Shown: positions 54,706 to 63,680 of the stretch, piece after piece
Numbering within the stretch: position 1 is the stretch's first letter
Layout: every line of letters starts with the position of its first letter
From: Ralstonia pickettii
GTDB taxonomy: Bacteria > Pseudomonadota > Gammaproteobacteria > Burkholderiales > Burkholderiaceae
DNA length: 64,000 bases
Direction of reading: 5' to 3'
Assembly (NCBI RefSeq): GCF_000607165.1
Contig: NZ_JFZG01000006.1
Coordinates: 620,001-684,000, forward strand
Made by a program: the position numbers and the translations under genes
The notes under the pieces: model-generated
Database searches by the model: none
The model's input: only the letters and a program-made list of their open reading frames with translations
Told to the model about the DNA's origin: nothing

Positions 54706-55587
54706 TCAGGACGCGCCCGCATAGACACGTCGGGCGAAGCGCGCGATGGCGCGGCTCATCGCCGCGGGCTGCTCGGGCGCCATGGCGTGCCCGGCATCTG
54801 GAATCACTTCCACCGTCACGCGGTTGCCCAGCATGGGCTTGAACACGTTGGGCACGACCACGGCGTCGTACTGCGCTTGCAGATCAAGCATGGGCACCGT
54901 GCCGCCCGCGAAGTACGCATCCACAGGCGTGACGTTGCGGGCGTGGGCCTGCGCGTGGTGCGCATCCGAATACCAACCGCCAAGCCACGGCTTGGGGTCG
55001 TGGCCGGGAGCAAAGAACGCCTGACGCAGATATTCCAGACGCTTTGCCTCGGGCAGCGCGAGGTTGCCGGAGCCGTCAATCGCTTCGCGCAACCGGCCAT
55101 AGGGCTTCTCGTTGGAACCGGGCGGCAGCTTGCCGGCAGAAGCTGCGGCCATGACGAGGCCGCGCACCAGGTCAGGCCGATCCACCGCCAGCATGCGCGC
55201 CGGCTGGCTGCCCCAGGCATGCCCCACCACGACAACGGGCCCCGTCTTTTCCTGATCGAGCACGGCGGCAACGTCGGCTGCAAACGCATGCATGTCGAGA
55301 TTCGCCATCGGGCCCTTGCTCTGGCCAATGCCGCGCGGTTGCAGCCGCAGGACACGCAGCCCATCGGCTGCAAGCAGGCGGGCCACCTCATCGTAGTCTT
55401 CCGCGCCGCGCCCAAGCGACGGCAGGATGACAACAGTCGGGCCGCGCCCCTGGCTGAGCGTTTCGATCTGCACGTTGCCACGGCGCACGAGCGTCCGCTG
55501 TACGTCTGCTCCGTTGTTTGGCGGCGCGGCGCACGCCGCCATCACCAAGGTCAATGCGGCGCCCAGAAGGCACTTCTGCAACGTCAT
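54706..55587 (-). CDS. Alpha/beta-hydrolase-fold lipoprotein with Ala at nucleophile
   Basis: This 293-residue paralogue has the same fold and the same GHAWG at residues 122-126, again Ala at the nucleophile. ILPSLGRGAEDYDEV, LQPRGIGQSKGP and the C-terminal DAGHAMAPEQPAAM match the neighbour throughout. Instead of a normal signal peptide it has a lipobox (VMAAC, Cys19), so one copy is probably free in the periplasm and this one membrane-anchored. ATG 55587 follows AAAAGGAGACTCC; the open frame extends 81 codons further. Confidence 0.8.
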   Translation of the reverse strand: MTLQKCLLGAALTLVMAACAAPPNNGADVQRTLVRRGNVQIETLSQGRGPTVVILPSLGRGAEDYDEVARLLAADGLRVLRLQPRGIGQSKGPMANLDMHAFAADVAAVLDQEKTGPVVVVGHAWGSQPARMLAVDRPDLVRGLVMAAASAGKLPPGSNEKPYGRLREAIDGSGNLALPEAKRLEYLRQAFFAPGHDPKPWLGGWYSDAHHAQAHARNVTPVDAYFAGGTVPMLDLQAQYDAVVVPNVFKPMLGNRVTVEVIPDAGHAMAPEQPAAMSRAIARFARRVYAGAS

Positions 55588-55702
55588 GGAGTCTCCTTTT
55601 CCGGGATCTGGCCCGGTTGTTTTTTGCTTCGGGCAGCAGTTGCCCCTCGCGGCAGGAAACCCACCGCGATGCAACGGACAACGGCAACGAATCAGGCGAT
55701 TT

Positions 55703-56500
55703 CTATTTGGTGGGGATCGGGTCGAGCCCCGTCTGGACCAGCTTGGCGGCGACTTCCGGAGAACGCAGATACGTGATGAGACCTTCAGCGGCCTGGCGCT
55801 CCTTGGCATCTTTTGCCACTGCAACGGCAATCACGCTCGTCTTCTGCACCTCGGCGGGCAGCGGCCCCACATATTGGATGCCGCCGAATGCCCGCAGCTC
55901 GCTGATCTGCTGCAGGCCCAGATCCGCCTCGCCGCGCTCAAGCGCCGAGCCGACCAGCTCCTTGCCCCGGATCAGCACGCTCTTGGTTTTCATCTGCTCG
56001 GCAATCCCGAGACGCGCGAACAGCGTGCCGGTGATGTAGGTACCGCTGGCGCCTTCCGAAAACGCCACAGACTTGGCCGCCAACAAGGTTTGCCGCAGAT
56101 CGTCAACGGTCTGGATATTCGGCGTGGGCAAGCCCTTGCGCACTGCAACGCCCACGCCTGACGCCACCAGGTCAACGCGCGACTCCGGAATGAAGCGCCC
56201 TTGCTTCACTTGATCCGTCAAGGCAGCGCCGATCATGAAGCACACATCCATCGGCTCGCCGTTCTTGATTCGCATCGGCAAGGCGTCGGGCGAGGTGCCA
56301 TAGGACGGCCCCCACGCGATGATCAGATGGTTGCCCGACTGCTGCTCGTACGCCGGTATGACCTTCTCGAAGGCCGCGTGCAACGCGCCGGTCGCCAGCA
56401 CGTGCACATCTGCGGCCCAGGCGGCACTTGTGGCGGCAATGAGCGGTATTGCACAGAGGCTGCGCACGGCAAAGCGGCGCACGCTGGATTGGAATGGCAT
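55703..56500 (-). CDS. ModA-like periplasmic substrate-binding protein (orphan paralogue)
   Basis: This 265-residue secreted protein has a signal peptide ending near AAWAAD and aligns along its length with 51370-52152 (VHVLATGALHAAFEKV; SVAFSEGASGTYITG; RIKNGEPMDVCFMIG). GAGGAGACACGAC precedes the ATG. There is no permease gene nearby. It starts the operon-like series leading to the SMP-30 gene only in the sense of position; it ends 202 bases upstream of the hydrolase lipoprotein, on the same strand. Confidence 0.8.
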   Translation of the reverse strand: MPFQSSVRRFAVRSLCAIPLIAATSAAWAADVHVLATGALHAAFEKVIPAYEQQSGNHLIIAWGPSYGTSPDALPMRIKNGEPMDVCFMIGAALTDQVKQGRFIPESRVDLVASGVGVAVRKGLPTPNIQTVDDLRQTLLAAKSVAFSEGASGTYITGTLFARLGIAEQMKTKSVLIRGKELVGSALERGEADLGLQQISELRAFGGIQYVGPLPAEVQKTSVIAVAVAKDAKERQAAEGLITYLRSPEVAAKLVQTGLDPIPTK

Positions 56501-56543
56501 GTCGTGTCTCCTCGTTCGTTATTGGTGTAGGGGTGGCGCAGGG

Positions 56544-57485
56544 CTAGACTGCCCCGCGTGTGTTCACGTACAGGGCATAGAGCGATGTGGTGGACGCCAT
56601 GAACAGGCGATTGAGGTGTCGGCCGCCGAAGCACAGGTTCGCGCAACGCTCCGGCAGTGCGATGTGACCGATCGCGGTGCCGTCGGGGGCGAACACGCGC
56701 ACGCCATCAAGCTCTGCCGACCCCGTGCCCCAGCCGCACCACAGGTTGCCGTGCGCATCGACGCGAAAGCCGTCCGGCGCACCGTCCGCGGCGTCGATCA
56801 ACACACGGCGCTCGCCAAGCGCATTGCCGTCGAACACGTCGAATGCCAGGATCTCGCGCGGCCGCGCACGCGATGCCACCACATACAACGTCCGCTCATC
56901 CGGCGAGAACGCCAATCCGTTGGGGCCGAGCACATCGTCGGCAACACAGTCCAGTCGCCCGTCGCGCGGGTCGATCCGATAGATGCTGGCCGGCAACTGC
57001 GGCTCGGCAATCTGGCCCATGTAGTCGCTCACCAGGCCGAACGGCGGATCGGTAAACCACACTGCGCCGTCGCTTGCGACCACCACATCGTTGGGCGAAT
57101 TCAGCGGCTTGCCTTCAAACTCGCTGGCCAGCACGGTGATGCTGCCGTCGTATTCCGTGCGCGTGACGCGGCGCTGGCCGTGCTCGCAGGCAATCAGCCT
57201 GCCCTGCCTGTCGCGCGTCAGGCCGTTGGCCTTGTCTGAGGGCGCGCGGTATGTCGCCACCGCGCCGGAGGCCTCGTCCCAACGCAGGATGCGATCGTTG
57301 GGCAGGTCGGTCCAATAGAGCGCCCCTGCGTCCCCAAACCAGACGGGGCCTTCGGCCCACCTGCAGCCGGTCCAGAGGCGTTCGACCTTGGCGTGCGGCA
57401 GACGGTAGTGCTCGAAGCGCGGGTCCAGGATACGCACGGCCGGATCTGGCGTGCGCAGGCTCGGCTGCCACCCATCGTTGCTCAT
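56544..57485 (-). CDS. SMP-30/gluconolactonase-family lactonase
   Basis: This 313-residue protein is a six-bladed beta-propeller of the SMP-30/gluconolactonase/LRE family, which opens sugar lactones with a divalent metal: EGPVWFGDAGALYWTD, NSPNDVVVASDGAVWFTDPPFG and GPNGLAFSPDERTLYV are the metal-site and blade motifs. It overlaps the MFS gene by four bases (ATGA). A second, unrelated hydrolase with possible lactonase activity sits upstream, so the operon may process a lactone. Confidence 0.88.
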   Translation of the reverse strand: MSNDGWQPSLRTPDPAVRILDPRFEHYRLPHAKVERLWTGCRWAEGPVWFGDAGALYWTDLPNDRILRWDEASGAVATYRAPSDKANGLTRDRQGRLIACEHGQRRVTRTEYDGSITVLASEFEGKPLNSPNDVVVASDGAVWFTDPPFGLVSDYMGQIAEPQLPASIYRIDPRDGRLDCVADDVLGPNGLAFSPDERTLYVVASRARPREILAFDVFDGNALGERRVLIDAADGAPDGFRVDAHGNLWCGWGTGSAELDGVRVFAPDGTAIGHIALPERCANLCFGGRHLNRLFMASTTSLYALYVNTRGAV

Positions 57486-58783
57486 CGCCGGCCCTCCTTG
57501 ATGCGGCCCAGCAGCACCATAGAAAGCAGCGTCGCGAGAACCAGCATGGTGCCCATGCCGATCAGCCCGGCCTTGAACGAGCCCGTGGCGTCTTTCAGCC
57601 AGCCCACCATGTACGGGCCGAACAACCCGCCAAGGCTGCCCACCGAGTTGATGAACGCCAGCCCGCCGGCGGCGGCCTGCTTGTCCAGGAACGTGGCCGG
57701 GATGCTGTAGAAGCACGTGCGCACGGATGACAACCCCACCACCGCCACGGTCAAGCCCAGCATGGCCGGCACCAGCGCATCGGACGCAACCGACACAAAG
57801 AAACCCAGCGCCGCCACCGCACAGGTGATCACCAAGTGCAGAACATAGCGCTGCGTGCGCGCCACCACGCGTGCCCAGCCCAGCATCACCAGGGCGCCAA
57901 CAACATAGGGCAGCGCCGTGGCAAAGCCCACCTGCGTGTTCGACAGGTGATGCGTCTTGAGGATGGTCGGCATCCACACACCAATGCCGAGAATGCCGAT
58001 GATGTAGCTGAAGAGAATGGCCGTGAGCAGCCAGACGCGGGCGTCCTTGAGCGCCGGCCCGAGGCGATGCTCGACCGCCGCGCTGCGCTCCCGCTCGATG
58101 GCAGCCGCCAGGGCGGAGCGCTCCTCTGCCGTAAGCCAGGCTGCGTTGTCCGGCCGATCGGTCAGCATGCGCAGGCACAGCAGGCCCAGCACGCCGGCCG
58201 GCAACCCCTGCAGGATGAAGAGCCATTGCCAGCCGTGCAGCCCGAGCCAACCGTCCAGCTCCAGCATCGATACCGACAGCGGCCCGCTGAACACCGACGA
58301 CAGCGGAATAGCAGCGAGGAACCAGCCCATCATGCGCGTGCGATACCGCGACGGAAACCACAACGTCAGATAGAAGATGACGCCGGGAAAGAACCCCGCC
58401 TCGCCAATCCCGGCGAGCAAGCGAATCGCCGCATAGCTGTTGGGGCCCACGGCGAAGCTGGTGGCGGCGGCAAACAAACCCCACGTGATCATGATCCGCG
58501 CCAGCCAGCGACGTGCGCCGTAGCGATACAACGCCAGGTTGCTCGGCACCTCGAACAGGCAATAGCCCACGTAGAAGATGCCGGCCGCCAGGCCAAACTG
58601 GGCCGCGCTCAGGCCCAGGTCGCGGTTCATGGTCAGCGCGGCAAAGCCGACGTTGGTCCGGTCGAGATAGTTGACGAAGTAGGCGAGCGACAGCAGCGGA
58701 ATCAGGCGCCAGGCGGCCTTGCGGCAGGCGCTCTGCTCAGCAGTGTGCTCTGCCTGGGCGGCATCGATGAGGGTGGCTTGCAT
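57482..58783 (-). CDS. MFS transporter, ACS type
   Basis: This 433-residue inner-membrane transporter has 12 predicted helices and ACS motifs: NYLDRTNVGFAALTM, YCLFEVPSNLALYRYGARR and IGEAGFFPGVIFYLTLWFPS. It is a paralogue of 30253-31578. It sits between the lactonase and amidohydrolase genes and probably imports the operon's substrate, likely an organic acid or sugar acid. DctA at the end of the same series is a second importer. Confidence 0.88.
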   Translation of the reverse strand: MQATLIDAAQAEHTAEQSACRKAAWRLIPLLSLAYFVNYLDRTNVGFAALTMNRDLGLSAAQFGLAAGIFYVGYCLFEVPSNLALYRYGARRWLARIMITWGLFAAATSFAVGPNSYAAIRLLAGIGEAGFFPGVIFYLTLWFPSRYRTRMMGWFLAAIPLSSVFSGPLSVSMLELDGWLGLHGWQWLFILQGLPAGVLGLLCLRMLTDRPDNAAWLTAEERSALAAAIERERSAAVEHRLGPALKDARVWLLTAILFSYIIGILGIGVWMPTILKTHHLSNTQVGFATALPYVVGALVMLGWARVVARTQRYVLHLVITCAVAALGFFVSVASDALVPAMLGLTVAVVGLSSVRTCFYSIPATFLDKQAAAGGLAFINSVGSLGGLFGPYMVGWLKDATGSFKAGLIGMGTMLVLATLLSMVLLGRIKEGRR

Positions 58784-58792
58784 GGCGATGCC

Positions 58793-59614
58793 TCAGAAAT
58801 AGAGCCGTTGCGGGTTATGAACGAGCACGGCTTCAGCCGCTTCAGCACCGCAGGCTTCCTGCACGAACGCGAGCAGGCTGCTGTCGTCGGGCACGTCGCC
58901 CTTGATGTTGGGGTGCGGCCAGTCCGTGCCCCAGATGGCCCGCTCTGGCGCCGCCTGCGCCAGCCGCCTGACCAGCGGCAGCGCTGCAGTCCATGGCGGC
59001 GCTGCGCCTTGCATCAGGCGGTCGACACCGGAGAGCTTGATCCACCGATTGTCTTTACGCAGATGGCGCTCCAGCTCGCGCACGGCGGCTTCATCCAGCG
59101 GGCGGGTCGCATCCTGCCGGCCCATGTGGTCGATCACCAGCGGCACGTCGAGGTCTTCCCACGCATCGAGCACCGGCAGAAGCTGATCCAGTTGCCCATG
59201 CAGCAGCACGTGCCAACCCATCGGCCCAACGCGCTCGGCGAGTTCGCGCAAGCGGTCCAGATCGCGCTCGCCCGGCAGGTGGCCCATGAAGTTGAAGCGG
59301 ATGCCGCGGACGCCGCCCTCGTGCAATTCGCGCAGGGCGTCGTCACTCGTGGTGTGGTCGACCAGCGCGACGCCGCGATAGCGCCCGTGCGTCATGGCCA
59401 GCGCCGACAGCAGCGCACGGTGATCGGACTGGTAGCACGCCGCCTGCACCAGCACGCCGTGCGTGACGCCCAACTGCTCATGCAACGCAAGCAGTTGCGT
59501 CATCGGAGCTTCCACCGGGCGATACGACGCGTCGGCGGGCAGCGGAAACGCGTCCCAGGGCCCATAGATGTGCGTATGGCAATCCCACACGCCGCCGTTC
59601 AGCTCGCCTTGCAT
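58793..59614 (-). CDS. TIM-barrel metal-dependent hydrolase (amidohydrolase superfamily, LigI-like)
   Basis: This 273-residue protein is a small amidohydrolase of the TIM-barrel group that includes 2-pyrone-4,6-dicarboxylate lactonase (LigI) and L-fuconolactone hydrolases. DCHTHIYGPWDAFPL gives the HxH motif, and GWHVLLHGQLDQL, VIDHMGRQD and IWGTDWPHPN supply the later His and the catalytic Asp. I used ATG 59614; a GTG at 59626 would overlap the SDR gene by ten bases. Together with SMP-30 it suggests lactone hydrolysis. Confidence 0.85.
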   Translation of the reverse strand: MQGELNGGVWDCHTHIYGPWDAFPLPADASYRPVEAPMTQLLALHEQLGVTHGVLVQAACYQSDHRALLSALAMTHGRYRGVALVDHTTSDDALRELHEGGVRGIRFNFMGHLPGERDLDRLRELAERVGPMGWHVLLHGQLDQLLPVLDAWEDLDVPLVIDHMGRQDATRPLDEAAVRELERHLRKDNRWIKLSGVDRLMQGAAPPWTAALPLVRRLAQAAPERAIWGTDWPHPNIKGDVPDDSSLLAFVQEACGAEAAEAVLVHNPQRLYF

Positions 59615-59616
59615 GG

Positions 59617-60450
59617 TCAGTCGCACCGCGCCGTCATGCCGCCATCGACCACGACTTCGGTGCCGGTGACAAAGCGCGCCTCGTCAGACGCCAGGAACAG
59701 CGCGGCATGCGCGGTGTCACGCCCGTCACCCATGAAGCCGAGCGGAATGCGAGCGAGCCGGCTTTCGAGCAGCTTGTCGACGTCGCCGCCGGAGCGCTGG
59801 CCGGCCAGGCGCACTTCCACCATGGGCGTATGCAATTGGCCCGGCACCACGGTGTTCACGCGGATGCCCTTCTTCGCGTACTCGACGGCCACGACCTTGG
59901 AAAGCTGGATCACGCCCGCCTTGCAAGCGGCATAGGCCACCTGCGCCGAGCCCGTCCAGCGGATGCCGGATGTTGAAGCCGTATTGACGATGGCGCCACT
60001 GCCCTGCGCTTCCATCACGGGCAGCACGTGCTTGCAGGTCAGATAGACGCTCTTGAGGTTGAACGCAACCTGTGCATCCCACTTGTCTTCCGACAACGCC
60101 ACAGGGCCGCCGGCAGCGGAGCCGCCAACGTTGTTCACCAGGATATCGACGCGGCCGTACTGCTCCACGCAGGCATCGACCATGCCTTTGACGGCCGTAG
60201 TGTCGGTCACGTCGCAGGTGTACGGCGTGACCTCACCACCCGCCTCGCGCACGCGGCGCAGCGTTTCTTCCATGGCTTCGAGGTTCTTGTCGACGGCGAA
60301 TACGCGTGCCCCAGCCATCGCAAACAGCACGGCCACGGCGCGGCCGTTGCCCCAGCCCGGCCCGACGCAGCCCGCGCCGGTCACGATGGCTACCTTGCCT
60401 GCCAGTCGGCCCGCAGCCGTGGCTTGTTCAAATTCGGTCGTTGCTTGCAC
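59617..60450 (-). CDS. SDR family NAD(P)-dependent oxidoreductase
   Basis: This 277-residue SDR has a cofactor motif with a short insertion (TGAGCVGPGWGNG), NNVG at the usual position and the catalytic YAACK. DCVTD-type CDVTD confirms the fold. It likely oxidises a sugar or alcohol to a lactone or ketone that the neighbouring hydrolases then open. It lies in the operon between the amidohydrolase and the carboxymuconolactone-decarboxylase-like gene. Confidence 0.88.
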   Translation of the reverse strand: MQATTEFEQATAAGRLAGKVAIVTGAGCVGPGWGNGRAVAVLFAMAGARVFAVDKNLEAMEETLRRVREAGGEVTPYTCDVTDTTAVKGMVDACVEQYGRVDILVNNVGGSAAGGPVALSEDKWDAQVAFNLKSVYLTCKHVLPVMEAQGSGAIVNTASTSGIRWTGSAQVAYAACKAGVIQLSKVVAVEYAKKGIRVNTVVPGQLHTPMVEVRLAGQRSGGDVDKLLESRLARIPLGFMGDGRDTAHAALFLASDEARFVTGTEVVVDGGMTARCD

Positions 60451-60476
60451 AGTGAATTCCTTGTTGCTTATTGCTG

Positions 60477-61040
60477 TTACATCGGCAGTTGCGTCGGCAG
60501 TTCCGGCGTCGCACCGGCCGGCGCGGGCACGTTGAATGCCTTGATGGTCATGGAGATGAGCGTGTAGTAGCCGGCAATGCCAACCAGATCGACCACGCCG
60601 TCCTTCCCAATGGCGTCAACCAGCTCGGCGTACAGGCCGTCGTCCACTTCGCGCTCGGCATGCAGTTGCGTCAGGAAAGCGAAGACGAGCGCCTCGTCGC
60701 GCTGCTCGAACGCCGGGTTCATGCCGTCACGAATGGCGTCGATCACCGCCGGCGACACACCGGCTTCCAACGCGAACGGCTTGTGCGCGGCCCATTCGTA
60801 TTCCGCCAGCCAGTAGCGGCCCATGAACAGGATGGCCAGTTCGGACAGGCGCGGCGGCAGGCTGCTGTCGTAACGGCAGTAGCGTCCGAGCGCCTGTGCG
60901 CGGTCGGCCAGCAGCGGGCGATGCAGCCAGACGGCCAGCGGGCCGCGCACACCCTTGCGGGGGCCGTTGGCAATGGCGTCGTAGACGGCGCGCTGGTCTG
61001 CGTCCAGCGCATCAGGATCGAGGGCGGGAATGCGTTGCAT
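60477..61040 (-). CDS. Carboxymuconolactone-decarboxylase (AhpD-like) family protein
   Basis: This 187-residue helical protein has the carboxymuconolactone-decarboxylase fold: GPLAVWLHRPLLADRA, LSELAILFMGRYWLAEYEWAAH and FEQRDEALVFAFLTQL. It lacks the CxxC of AhpD-type peroxidase partners, so a decarboxylase or isomerase-like role in the operon is more likely. Function is unproven. Confidence 0.84.
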   Translation of the reverse strand: MQRIPALDPDALDADQRAVYDAIANGPRKGVRGPLAVWLHRPLLADRAQALGRYCRYDSSLPPRLSELAILFMGRYWLAEYEWAAHKPFALEAGVSPAVIDAIRDGMNPAFEQRDEALVFAFLTQLHAEREVDDGLYAELVDAIGKDGVVDLVGIAGYYTLISMTIKAFNVPAPAGATPELPTQLPM

Positions 61041-61074
61041 GTTGGTGTTGCTCAGTGCTTAGTGGCTTAGTGGC

Positions 61075-62391
61075 TTAGTGGGTCAGCGCGTCTTGCGCAA
61101 CCGCAGCCTGTGCGGTGGGCTTCTGCAGCTTGAGGAGAGAAGAACGGGCCTGCCCGCCGGTCTCGCGATGGAACGCTTCGGCGTCGAACGCACCTTCCCA
61201 GCGGGCGATGGCGAACACCGCCACGGTGTTGCCCACCACGTTCACGAGCGCAGTGGCAATCGCCATCACGCGGTCGATGCCGAACAGCAGCCCCAGGCCG
61301 GCTACGGGCAGCGAGCGCACCGATTGCAGCGTGGCCGCCAGCTTGACGAACGCCCCGCCGGCAACGGTGGTCCCGCCCTTGGAAGTGAGGCTCAGGATGG
61401 CGAGCAGCCCGAGTTGCTGCCACAGCGAGAACGGCGTGTCCGTCGCCTGCGCAATGAAACCCACGGCGATGGCCATGTAGATGGAGGTGCCGTCGAGGTT
61501 GAAGCTGTAGCCCGCAGGCAGCACGAACCCGACCACGGCCTCATCACAACCTGCGCGTTGCAGCTTCTCAACCAGACGCGGGAAGGCCACCTCGCTTGAT
61601 GCCGTGCCGAAGATCAACAGCATCTCGTCGCGAATCAGCTTGAGCACGCTGAAGTACGGCAGGCCGATCATCCACGTAATCGAACTGAGCACGCCGAACA
61701 CGAACAGCAGCGACGCGGCGTAATACAGCAGGATGACCTTCAGCAGATAGAGCAACGTCACGCCGCCATAGCTGCCCACGGCCGCGGCCATGGCACCGAA
61801 CGCGCCGAGCGGTGCCAGCTTCATGATGAAGCCGAGCATGCGAAACAGCACCTTCTGCGCTTCATCCATGCCGCGCAGCAGGACCGAATCCGGACCCACC
61901 GAGAGGTTCAGCGCCAAGCCCGCCAGGATGGAGATGATCAGCACCTGCACGATGTCGCCCTTGGCAAATGCATCGACCAGCGTGTGCGGAATCAGGCTGA
62001 GCAGGTAATTGACGGCCGAGATGCCGCCGGCGCCGCTGGTGGCCTTCACAGCATCGGCGCTTTCGGCAAGGTTGGTGGCATGCAGCCCCACCCCGGGCTC
62101 GAACACGTTGACGAGCACAAAGCCCAGCACCATGGCCACCGTGCTGACCACCTCGAAGTACACCAGCGACTTCACGCCCATGCGGCCCAGCATGCGCAGG
62201 TCGCGCACATGCGCCAGGCCCTGCACCAGCGTGCAGAAGATGATCGGGGCCAGCATCATCTTCAGCAGCGCGATGAATGCCTGCCCGATGGGTTTCATGG
62301 CAACGGCCCACTGCGGCGCGGCGATGCCGAGGACGACCGCACACGCCAGGCCGATCAAGACCTGCACATGCAGCTTCTTCAGATGTTTCAT
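61075..62391 (-). CDS. dctA: C4-dicarboxylate:cation symporter DctA
   Basis: This 438-residue protein is DctA of the dicarboxylate/amino acid:cation symporter family. LKMMLAPIIFCTLVQGLAHV and the signature segments FVLPAGYSFNLDGTSIYM and LTSKGGTTVAGGAF are clear. It would import succinate, fumarate, malate or related acids with protons or sodium. CAGGAGACACC precedes the ATG. It is the first gene of the minus-strand catabolic operon and faces a LysR gene. Confidence 0.92.
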   Translation of the reverse strand: MKHLKKLHVQVLIGLACAVVLGIAAPQWAVAMKPIGQAFIALLKMMLAPIIFCTLVQGLAHVRDLRMLGRMGVKSLVYFEVVSTVAMVLGFVLVNVFEPGVGLHATNLAESADAVKATSGAGGISAVNYLLSLIPHTLVDAFAKGDIVQVLIISILAGLALNLSVGPDSVLLRGMDEAQKVLFRMLGFIMKLAPLGAFGAMAAAVGSYGGVTLLYLLKVILLYYAASLLFVFGVLSSITWMIGLPYFSVLKLIRDEMLLIFGTASSEVAFPRLVEKLQRAGCDEAVVGFVLPAGYSFNLDGTSIYMAIAVGFIAQATDTPFSLWQQLGLLAILSLTSKGGTTVAGGAFVKLAATLQSVRSLPVAGLGLLFGIDRVMAIATALVNVVGNTVAVFAIARWEGAFDAEAFHRETGGQARSSLLKLQKPTAQAAVAQDALTH

Positions 62392-62548
62392 GGTGTCTCC
62401 TGCGTCCAGTCATTCAGCGCTCTGCCGCTACCAGGCGGCACCAGCGTGCTGGACTTGTCTTGCTTGAAAGGCGGTCGTCGCTGGGGGCGTGAACGCCGTC
62501 TCCGCTACGCGTTGGGTGATTTGTTATTTGTAGAAAGCATAGATTGAC

Positions 62549-62569
62549 GGTCTTTTCTTGACAAAGACC
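62549..62569. promoter_or_regulatory. Inverted repeat, candidate LysR operator
   Basis: GGTCTTT and AAAGACC arms are separated by seven bases in the divergent promoter region, 47 bases from the LysR start and 157 bases from the dctA start. It fits an LTTR operator. Confidence 0.45.
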
Positions 62570-62616
62570 ATGTGAACATACAAATCTATGCCGACACGGC
62601 ATATCTCAACGCAAGC

Positions 62617-63558
62617 ATGGACATCCGAGAACTCAAGAGCTTCATTCGCGTGGCGCGTGCCGGCAGTTTCAGCCGCGCAGCCGCCGAGCTGTACATCGCG
62701 CAACCCGCGCTGAGCCGGCAGATTGCAAAGCTGGAGGCAGAGATTGGCGTGCCGCTGCTGGTTCGGCATGGCCGGGGCGTCCGGCTCACCGCGGCGGGCT
62801 CGCGTCTGCTGGAGCGCGCTGAAATGATCACCCACCTGCTCAGCGAAACCAGCGAAGACGTACGCGCCAGCGCGGACGAGGAGCGCGGGCATCTGGCTGT
62901 TGGCTTGCCGCCGACCATGGGCGCGCTGATCGGCGCCGATCTCGTCCAGGACTTCCGGGCGCAGTGGCCTCGGGTGTCACTGCACGTGCGAGAAGGCCTG
63001 AGCAGCTCGCTGCAGGAGTGGGTGCTGGACCGGCGCGTTGACCTGGCCGTCGTCTACAACCAGCCGCCGCTGGATGCGTTCCACGTGCGCCCTTTGTTCA
63101 GCGAGCCCATGATCCTCGTGGGGCCGCCTGGCTCAGAGACCGACAAGCGCGAATACCAGATCCGCGACCTGGCCAGCATTCCGCTGATCTTGCCCGGCCT
63201 GCCGCACAGCAACCGGCGCCTGGTCGAACAGGCGGCGATCCAGCACGGTGTGCGCCTGCGCATCGCCCTGGAAGTCGACAGCGTGTCGCTGACCAAGCAA
63301 CTGGTGAAGGCCGGCGCCGGCTATTCGATCCTGACCTACATCGCGATCAAAGAGGAGATCGCGCGTGGTGAACTCGTTGCGCATCGCATCGGGCGTCCCG
63401 GCATCCGGTCGAGCGTGGCGATCACGACCCTGCGCGAGAATCCCCCTTCCCGCTTCGCCGCTGCCTGGACCGCACTGCTGCAAGACAAGCTCAAGCAATT
63501 CATTGCGTCGGAATCGTGGAAAGCCGATGTGGTCTGGCCGAAGGACGGTGCTCTCTGA
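62617..63558 (+). CDS. LysR-type transcriptional regulator
   Basis: This 313-residue LTTR has a wHTH (FIRVARAGSFSRAAAELYIA, then QPALSRQIAKLEAEI) and an effector domain. It diverges from dctA and probably controls the dctA-to-SMP-30 operon. I used ATG 62617, the LysR N-terminus; the open frame starts 15 codons earlier. Confidence 0.9.
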   Translation: MDIRELKSFIRVARAGSFSRAAAELYIAQPALSRQIAKLEAEIGVPLLVRHGRGVRLTAAGSRLLERAEMITHLLSETSEDVRASADEERGHLAVGLPPTMGALIGADLVQDFRAQWPRVSLHVREGLSSSLQEWVLDRRVDLAVVYNQPPLDAFHVRPLFSEPMILVGPPGSETDKREYQIRDLASIPLILPGLPHSNRRLVEQAAIQHGVRLRIALEVDSVSLTKQLVKAGAGYSILTYIAIKEEIARGELVAHRIGRPGIRSSVAITTLRENPPSRFAAAWTALLQDKLKQFIASESWKADVVWPKDGAL

Positions 63559-63615
63559 GCACACCTGAAGCGCACGTGTGATTCGACGAGCATCCCACGG
63601 CGTTCTCGGCAAAAG

Positions 63616-63646
63616 AAAACGCCAACCCGCGATGGGTTGGCGTTTT
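63616..63646. terminator. Bidirectional terminator between LysR and aceA
   Basis: AAAACGCCAACCC and GGGTTGGCGTTTT arms flank a five-base loop (GCGAT). With A- and T-tracts at both ends it works in both directions, ending the LysR gene and the convergent aceA gene. Confidence 0.9.
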
Positions 63647-63680
63647 GCTTGGGGTATGACCGAATCAGTCGATCAATGCA

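Noticed and set aside
56544..58562. 672-codon frame extending the SMP-30 protein upstream
   Set aside because: The lactonase begins at 57485; the extra 359 codons are an out-of-frame reading of the MFS gene.
57836..59935. 699-codon plus-strand open frame
   Set aside because: It is antisense to the MFS and amidohydrolase genes and has no recognisable domain.
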